Shown here one piece after another: positions 59,243 through 64,000 of a DNA stretch of 64,000 bases. Source of the DNA: Sceloporus undulatus (taxonomy: Eukaryota; Chordata; Lepidosauria; Squamata; Phrynosomatidae); the NCBI RefSeq assembly GCF_019175285.1, contig NC_056522.1, forward strand, positions 321,851,117 through 321,915,116, read 5' to 3'. A program made the translations under genes and the position numbers. Under the pieces are notes generated by a model. That model was not told the DNA's origin. It searched no databases and was given only the letters and a program-made list of their open reading frames with translations. The first letter of the stretch is position 1. Every line of letters starts with the position of its first letter.

Positions 59243-62200
59243 AGGTCAGTGTATTGGACTGGGACTTGGGAGACACAGGTTCAAGTCCCTGATGAGCCAA
59301 AAAACTCAGTTCAACAGTAAGTCATTCTTTTGCTCAGCCTATCTTACTTTACAGGATTGTTGTGAGAAGAAAGGCTGAGGGAGAAGTGTACACACTGTCC
59401 TGAACTCATTTGAGGCTATGAATTTAACTAATAAATAATAAAAAATAAACACCAGCAAATGATCAAAAATACATCATTACAGAGATAACATAAAGCAACA
59501 GATCTTTTCCATTAAGTACAAAACAGCAATACAGAAGCTGACCAAAGGCCCATCTAATGCAACATTTCCACTGTGGATCATGAGGTGCCTATCTCATGTG
59601 CACCAGCAACTGATATGCAGCTGCAGAGTGCCTCTGATATAACAGGTGACACACAGCTATGCTGATTAGAAGCCACTGATGGCATTAACCTCCATTAATT
59701 TATCAGTCCTCCTCTAAAGCCATCCAAGTTGGCAGCCATAACTGCATCATGTAGCAGTGAATTCCACAGTTTAACTATGTGTCTGGTTTTCTGGGTAGTG
59801 GCCAAAGCTTTTTAATGGGTGATCCTAAGACATAATCATCCTCAGTGTTAGCCCACTCTTGGGTCCAGCTTCCCAGAAGAGGAGGCAGTTTCGTATCAGT
59901 GAAAATTTGCTCAAGTCTGCTGAATTCTTTCAGCACTTAAGAGAATGCTGACTTCATTTCTTAATATTTCTTTCTACAGTGATTTGAATATTTTGATAAC
60001 AATTATAATTATAAATACATTTATTTACAGGTGAATGTATTTATAAATAAAGAGAAAATAACAGAGCTACTGTATATAGAAGGTATAATAGCTTCAGCAT
60101 CACTCACCAGGAATCTTGCAGTCCTCAAAGATTAATTCACAGGTATTTGAACCTCTCATCCCCAGTTTATCAAGTTTTTGAGCAGTACTGAAACCAGGCA
60201 TGCCCTGAAGAACAACAAAGGGGAGAAGGGAAGGGAACTACATGAAACTCCTGCTTCATTAGAAGCCAGAACAGATCACAATAATTAAGACATCCAAGTT
60301 AGCAAGTCTGCACTGAGTGGGGGGTCAGCAGCTAATCACATAGGATTGATCTGTGTGGGAGAGAACAAATATATCATGTGAGCACCACAGTAAGGGAAGC
60401 AAATGCACATTAACATGGCAGAGCTACAAAATAAACTGAAGAGTGTAATCAGTTATAATGTGCAGTTTTTTAAAATTAGTAATTACATGTAAAAATAACC
60501 TTCGTCAATACTCCATATCCTCATCCTATATTTCAGTGATTTTTACTTTTCACTTATGGTATACTTTTTTATACCTAAACCAAAGTACAGGTTAACACAA
60601 GCATGCAAAAAGTTGTGTATTTCTGTTATTTTAGGGAAAGGCTTTAATTTTGCCATTATTAGGCAGATAGCTTATCTTTCCTAAGTTTTAATTCTTAAAA
60701 AGAGTAAAATCTAATGTTGTGTAAGTGGAAGATAGCTTGTGCAACTGATTTTTTTTCTTTCCTTTCCCCTTGCAGCTTTGCTACATCCCCAAAACCTGCT
60801 CCAGACATTGTGGGCTGTGCCCTGTGGGACTACAGAGGAGGAGAGGAAAGAACAGTCCAAAATGGAGAGGAAGACTCTTCCGTCACTTGAACGAGATTCA
60901 CGTTAACAACTGATTTTCCACTGCAACAGGAATTCCCAAATCACAAGAAGGAGCATTTGGTGTTCAAATTCAAGGATAGTGGTTTTGGAGCTGGACTCAA
61001 GAATAAATAATTTGATTATGGATAAGAAAGCATAGGTTGCTTGTATCTTGATGTACGTTTTAGCTAGCTGCCTGACCATTACAAAAGCAATGCATCTAGG
61101 ACTGAATGGGATAAAGGTATACTGAATGAAGAACCAGCATAGTGCAGTGATTTAAGTCTTGGACTGACTAGGACTCTAAAAGACCAGAGCTAAACCCTAT
61201 TCAGCCATGGATATACATTTGGTGACCTTGGACAAGCCACACTCTCTCATTTAAGAGGAAGGCAATGGTAAATCTACTCAGAATAAATTTTGCCAAGAAA
61301 ATCCTAGGATAGTGTTGTCATAAGTAGGAGTCAACCTGAAAGCACATAACAATATCATCTAATACTGAACCAAATGCCTAATAAAGGGGGACCAGCTGAT
61401 GTTTTAAACAGATTATCTATTTAGATGGGAATGATCCGTGGTTTCCTGTGAAGGTTATGTACTGACCAGTTTTAAGGCATCTTTGTAGACTGTCACACTT
61501 AGTTTTGACTGGATAGGCAGGAAGGTGTTAGCATATATTTAGAGTCCCACAAAAGCAACTCTTTGATAAAAGCAACAGCAGACACATAGATAATAGAATA
61601 CTAGGATTTATACCTCCCTATGACCATTCAGGCCTCTCTCTTATTCCTGGTAGCTTCCAAGCCTCTTGCCTCCCTTCTCAAACTAAACTGATTCTTTAGG
61701 CCAGATGCCAGAGTGATCTCAATCAATCTAAAGCACAAAGCACACGTTAAGAACATCAAGGTTCAATGTGAATCTGGTCTGACCTAGCACATTACATATT
61801 ACACAGCAATTCAGAGGACAAGCAGGCAGAGAATTAAAACTAAAATCATTTGAAATAATAATATATTGAAGTGTCCCCAAACAGGTTCCACTGCATTCCC
61901 ATTAGTTATGTAAATATGTAAAATGAGTCCCCACACTTGAGATGAGGAAGAATTTCCAGGCCATAGTACAACTCCCATAATTTCTAGTTGGACTTGAGCT
62001 TCTGGTTCTCTTTTTCTAGAAATTAAAAATGGGAAGTTTTAAAATAATGGGGGACCTAACCAGAGTTTGGAAAAGTTATTTTGGGGACTACAACTCCCAA
62101 AATCTGGCCAGGGGGTTCTGGAAGTTGTAGTCCAAAAGGTCATTTCCCCAAAGTTTGGTCCTGGCAAACACCCACACTTTCCATTTCTGGAGATGTCCAC

Positions 62201-62698
62201 GGGGAGTCCTCTCTTCAAAGACAGACCTAAATCTGTTCTTATCCAAGACAAGCCTTTAGTTTAGAACACACAGGGAAGGTCATCATAGTCCCTCGTTCTT
62301 TTCTGTTTAATGTACAAGTTATACAAGTCAACAGCATGCAAGTCATTGGCATAACAAAACTTATCCTCTGTGCCTATCCTTTCTTTTGGCAATATTCCTA
62401 GTTTTACTCAACTAGACAGAAGCCTAACTTCACACTTCAAATAAAGGCAAGATGTGCCTTTTCTCCCCTACAACAATAAGCTCTCTCTCATCCAAATGTC
62501 AAAATACCATCTGGAAAAGATTCGCAAGAAAGAGGAACAAAGACAGGGTCCATAAACCTACCTTTTCCACAATGAATGCTGTTATACCCTGAGAAGCTGG
62601 AACAACACTTGGATCAGTTTTAGCATAAACAATGAGCACATCAGCATCTGGACCATTAGTAATCCAAAACTTGTTCCCATTCAAAACAAAACAATCCC
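42610..62698 (-). CDS. IVD: IVD, isovaleryl-CoA dehydrogenase, last seven coding exons (5' exons outside window)
   Basis: Mitochondrial flavoprotein of leucine breakdown; it oxidises isovaleryl-CoA to 3-methylcrotonyl-CoA and passes electrons to ETF. Seven minus-strand exons (62562-62698, 60108-60204, 57559-57652, 53636-53717, 51509-51613, 50853-50925, 42610-42743) have canonical AG/GT borders and phases that fit exactly, giving about 240 residues, the C-terminal 55-60% of a roughly 425-residue protein. Seen blocks: [76 protein letters not shown] and [12 protein letters not shown]. The DLER glutamate is known in IVD as the catalytic base (Glu254 of the mature human enzyme), an unusual position among acyl-CoA dehydrogenases; it is intact, and the usual C-terminal base position is non-acidic (GAGTS) as the family requires. 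No stop or frameshift is seen, so the gene is probably functional. Exon numbers 6-12 are inferred from the 12-exon human gene. The 3'UTR end was not located. Confidence 0.96.
42880..43051 (-). repeat. DIRS inverted terminal repeat (3' end of element)
   Basis: Contains AAATGGGTTATTCTGTGCCT, GATCCTACTGGAATCGCTAG and TATATAGGCAGGATGTCTTC, each matched in reverse complement at 48339-48496. Confidence 0.92.
43119..43214 (-). repeat. DIRS internal complementary region
   Basis: The left half is the reverse complement of the 42.89-42.93 kb terminus (GAACTACAGTTACAGG); the right half is the reverse complement of the outer 48.45-48.50 kb terminus (TTCTTCTTCGTGGTCTCTGC). This bridging region is used in the known DIRS circle-forming replication model. 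Confidence 0.9.
48339..48496 (-). repeat. DIRS inverted terminal repeat (5' end of element)
   Basis: Reverse-complement partner of 42880-43051, including a TATATAGG promoter-like box near 48370. CR1 sequence begins about 30 bp outside. Confidence 0.9.
48527..50803 (-). mobile_element. CR1 LINE with endonuclease and RT remnants, in the last IVD intron
   Basis: 3' end CATAGAATCATAGAGTTAGA at 48530. RT C-terminus at 48825-49016 ([33 protein letters not shown]); linker at 49981-50247 ([20 protein letters not shown]); endonuclease end at 50523-50802 ([33 protein letters not shown]). Internally deleted and decayed. Confidence 0.92.
50853..50925 (-). CDS. IVD: IVD exon (likely exon 11)
   Basis: 73 bp, 24 codons plus one base; acceptor ATCAG, donor TGG|GTAAGA. 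Encodes [20 protein letters not shown] and IQCL, matching the human block except CF to CL. The CR1 copy in the following intron ends only about 50 bp beyond the donor. Confidence 0.94.
51509..51613 (-). CDS. IVD: IVD exon (likely exon 10)
   Basis: 105 bp, exactly 35 codons; acceptor TTTAG, donor AAAG|GTGAGT. Encodes [20 protein letters not shown], then [15 protein letters not shown], close to human IVD ([20 protein letters not shown]). Confidence 0.95.
51716..51850 (-). mobile_element. SINE-like repeat with related tail but different body
   Basis: TGACTTATGGTGACCCTATG resembles the Sauria tail region, but the body (CTGCTCAGGTCTTGCAAATG) is a different, unnamed family. Confidence 0.55.
51851..53635. 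other. IVD intron, mostly unrecognised
   Basis: Apart from the palindromic MITE at 52.86 kb, no repeat or coding signal that I can name. Confidence 0.6.
52857..52966. mobile_element. Palindromic MITE, same family as 62.05 kb
   Basis: ATTACAACTCCCAGAATCCC and GGGATTCTGAGAGTTTTAAT are inverted arms, with CATGACC/GGTCATC at the apex. Confidence 0.75.
53636..53717 (-). CDS. IVD: IVD exon (likely exon 9)
   Basis: 82 bp, one base plus 27 codons; acceptor CTTTTAG, donor CCAG|GTAAGA. Encodes [20 protein letters not shown] then QKIGHFQ. The intron just upstream starts with AT-rich sequence that resembles a decayed L2 3' end. Confidence 0.94.
53718..55461. other. IVD intron
   Basis: Two decayed L2-like tails may lie at 53730-53880 and 54490-54545, plus the Tigger-like half at 54.97 kb. 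Confidence 0.5.
54966..55020. mobile_element. Tigger/mariner-like MITE half
   Basis: CAGTGGGCCCTTGGTATCCG and TTTGGTTCCAGGAACCCCC match the well-known end of pogo/Tigger-type elements. The other end is not seen. Confidence 0.6.
55462..55652 (+). mobile_element. Sauria-type SINE, decayed
   Basis: CCACTCAGCCATGGAAACCC, GGGCAAGTCACATTTTCTCA, CCTGAAGGCACACAAGAGCA. Located in an IVD intron. Confidence 0.82.
55806..57211. mobile_element. hAT-type element, 1.4 kb, in an IVD intron
   Basis: Ends TAGGGTTGCCATAAGTC and the complement of TAGGGATGCCATGTCCC; identical 8-bp duplication TGTATACC at 55798-55805 and 57212-57219. Contents: a segment shared with the 9.8-10.7 kb array (TCTTAGGCGTGATCAAAATGG), unrecognised AT-rich DNA, and a CpG-rich array (56520-57100). 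No transposase. Confidence 0.85.
56520..57100. repeat. CpG-rich array with direct and inverted units
   Basis: Units built on GCACGGCCTGGAACGGAGGA and a GGTGGGTGGCGCGGC block start near 56603, 56716, 56905 and 57018. A reversed unit lies at about 56790-56880 (CGCGGCCGCACCACCCACCT). Strongly purine/pyrimidine-segregated. Confidence 0.8.
57559..57652 (-). CDS. IVD: IVD exon (likely exon 8), carries the catalytic glutamate
   Basis: 94 bp; acceptor CTTGCAG, donor TGGG|GTAAGT. Encodes [20 protein letters not shown] followed by [11 protein letters not shown]. The Glu of DLER is the known IVD catalytic base. The CpG-rich end of a 1.4-kb hAT-type element lies about 350 bp downstream in the next intron. 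Confidence 0.95.
57653..59192. other. IVD intron, unrecognised
   Basis: AT-rich intronic DNA, short (CA)n at 58020; nothing else supported. Confidence 0.6.
59193..59241. repeat. (CA)n(GA)n compound microsatellite
   Basis: About 14 CA then 10-11 GA units directly upstream of a SINE in an IVD intron. Confidence 0.9.
59242..59445 (+). mobile_element. Second tRNA-SINE family (MIR-like)
   Basis: GTATTGGACTGGGACTTGGG, AGGTTCAAGTCCCTGATGAG, TTACAGGATTGTTGTGAGAA, AAATAATAAAAAATAAA tail. The 3' half differs from the Sauria type. Confidence 0.65.
59540..59835 (-). mobile_element. Old CR1/L3-type LINE 3' fragment
   Basis: GGCCCATCTAATGCAACATT and AAAGCCATCCAAGTTGGCAG with CCACAGTTTAACTATGTG follow a common reptile CR1-group 3' region. 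Confidence 0.6.
60108..60204 (-). CDS. IVD: IVD exon (likely exon 7)
   Basis: 97 bp, 32 codons plus one base; acceptor CTTCAG, donor CTG|GTGAGT. Encodes [20 protein letters not shown] and [11 protein letters not shown]. In human IVD the same block reads [20 protein letters not shown], so the identification is secure. Confidence 0.95.
60205..61130. other. IVD intron, unrecognised
   Basis: A plus-strand pyrimidine tract followed by CAG at 60750-60776 looks like an acceptor by chance; no exon supports it. Confidence 0.55.
61131..61356 (+). mobile_element. Sauria-type SINE, decayed
   Basis: AACCAGCATAGTGCAGTGAT, ACCTTGGACAAGCCACACTC, CAACCTGAAAGCACATAACA. In an IVD intron. Confidence 0.85.
61357..62052. 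other. IVD intron, unrecognised
   Basis: AT-rich, no recognisable repeat ends. Confidence 0.55.
62053..62160. mobile_element. Palindromic hAT-like MITE
   Basis: GGACTACAACTCCCAAAATC in the left arm and TTCTGGAAGTTGTAGTCC in the right arm form a near-perfect hairpin about 105 bp long. Confidence 0.8.
62562..62698 (-). CDS. IVD: IVD exon (likely exon 6)
   Basis: 137 bp; acceptor TTTCCCAG at 62699-62705, donor AAAAG|GTAGG with GT at 62560-62561. The first two bases finish a split codon, then 45 full codons. It encodes the beta-domain stretch with [20 protein letters not shown] and ends with TAFIVEK. The rest of the window to the right (62699-64000) is upstream intron. Confidence 0.95.
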
Positions 62699-62929
62699 CT
62701 GGGAAAAAAGAAAGGGTTAATTCTCAGCTGGAAAAAAACATCTAGGAGTAACCACCTCCCCAGGCAACTGAGAGCTAAAGGTACTCAGGACAATTCCTCC
62801 AGGTTCTTCATCACCAAAACCTACCAGCTTTCTTCAGTATCAAAACCTACAAGCTCTTTTCCTTGGGTTCAGAAAGATAACTAATGGTGTAGCAATTATT
62901 AGTGTGTGGGGGGTGGGGTGGGGGGGTTA

Positions 62930-63135
62930 TTGGTGTAATGTAGCATGCTGGATTGAGATTTGGGAAATCCAAGTTTTAGCTCCTACTGAACCATAAATTC
63001 ACTGGGTGACCTTGGGCCAACTATTCTCTCTAACCCTATGACCTACTTCACAGGGTTGTTCAGATGATAAAGTGGGGAAGAACAATTATATGTATGTATG
63101 TCACCTTGAATTCACTGAAAGAAAGGCACAGTATG
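62930..63135 (+). mobile_element. tRNA-SINE, same family as 59.2 kb
   Basis: GTAGCATGCTGGATTGAGAT, GGGTGACCTTGGGCCAACTA, CTTCACAGGGTTGTTCAGAT. Confidence 0.65.
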
Positions 63136-63411
63136 CTCATAACTAATAACTATAAGAAACCTTGCCAGTTTCATCTATTTCAAGATCCAGCAATAGTCGA
63201 AACAGACCTGCCTATTTCCACCACTAGAAATGCAGACAAGTCACAGTTCAGCCTTTTAGCTCTTTCCACAAAAGGGTGGTTCTCACAAAACAAAAAGGTA
63301 AAATTGTCCACAGTTAATTCTTAGAAGTAGTCATAAAATAGAATGACTGATTCACTGGACAATGTTTTTCAAATAATATGAGGTTCATTTCTTTCTCGCT
63401 CTCACATATAT

Positions 63412-63812
63412 ACCCTATATAGCCAACTATAAGTCGACCTCATGTATAAGTTGAGGGCAGGGTTTTGGGGCTAAAATTATGGATTTTGATATGACCCATA
63501 TATAAGTCAAGGGTAAAATTTAAGGGTATGTGACAAAGGATCTAAGCAAAGGAAAATGATGCCAAAGAACTTAACAAAATTCCAGCAGGCATAACTGTTT
63601 GTGCTCCCACTAAATGCTGGATGGATGAGAGAGCAGAGGGAGGGCAGTGCTTTCAGGGCTGATTACATTTTTGCCTTTCACCAAGGGATGGTTCCCTTTT
63701 TATAAGAGTTAAAGTACAGTACGTACTTACACTGACCCACTGATAAGTTGACTCATGTTTTTTGGGTCAATTTTGTGACTAAAGTTTCTAGACTTATACA
63801 TGAGTATATATA
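63412..63812. mobile_element. TIR element (MITE) in IVD intron
   Basis: Left end CTATATAGCCAACTATAAGTC and the reversed right end CTATATATACTCATGTATAAG, with further inverted similarity (ATAAGTTGAGG; GACCCATATATAAGTC). No coding capacity. Confidence 0.72.
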
Positions 63813-64000
63813 GTAGCTTCTAAAATTTAATTTCCTCCACACGATTTCTCAGAGTTTGAACTGAAACTCCTAGAATTGCCCACCCAGCACAGAATTCTGA
63901 GAGCTGTAGTCCAACCCCATCCCCCCAAAAGCAAAACAAAAGAAACCCCACAACTCTTGCTTTAGACAGAGATGGAGCTTCAATATCTGAAGCAGCCAAC

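Noticed and set aside
60750-60900. Plus-strand splice-acceptor-like tract followed by an open stretch
   Set aside because: Inside an IVD intron on the opposite strand, with no donor, domain or neighbouring exon.

Overview
This window looks like nuclear DNA of a squamate reptile (a lizard, plausibly an iguanian). The evidence is the repeat community: many tRNA-derived SINEs with the Sauria-type head and an 'ACAACAACAA' tail, a BovB (RTE) LINE with the matching tail, 5S-rRNA-derived SINEs, CR1, L2 and L1 LINEs, hAT- and Tc1/mariner-like MITEs, and two tyrosine-recombinase retrotransposon fossils. Host genes are sparse, AT-rich introns alternate with GC-rich tandem arrays, and three N gaps mark it as a draft assembly.

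Layout. 1-14 kb is intergenic or intronic DNA with SINEs, an L2 fragment (3.3-4.7 kb), a TIR element (5.7-6.2 kb), a CR1 endonuclease-domain fragment (6.2-7.1 kb), a MITE inside a SINE (7.3 kb), an L1 inside a CR1 (7.9-9.1 kb) and an eight-unit tandem array (9.84-10.73 kb). 14.1-16.5 kb is a CR1 copy (minus strand) broken by a 940-bp hAT-like element and an L2 tail. 16.5-17.55 kb is a processed pseudogene of RAN with UTRs, A-rich tail and target-site duplication. 18.5-22.7 kb is an old L2 carrying a nested full-length L2 whose APE-RT frame of more than 1,000 codons is open. 25.3-31.2 kb holds L1, CR1, SINE and BovB fragments. 33.7-39.9 kb is a Ngaro-like (DIRS order) fossil with an SGNH-hydrolase part. 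40.0-41.3 kb has two hAT elements with perfect 8-bp target duplications.

42.6-64 kb is the 3' half of a host gene on the minus strand: IVD (isovaleryl-CoA dehydrogenase), seven coding exons with consistent splice phases, the 5' exons lying beyond the right edge. Its last intron (about 8.1 kb) is almost entirely two retroelements, a DIRS1-like fossil (42.88-48.50 kb, same strand as IVD, with both inverted terminal repeats and the internal complementary region) and a CR1 (48.53-50.80 kb). Another IVD intron holds a 1.4-kb hAT-type element with a CpG-rich array.

The only active-looking host gene is IVD. The most unusual objects are the open but AUG-less L2, the two YR retroelement fossils 3 kb apart, and a set of MITE-type elements that have each grown an internal tandem array.
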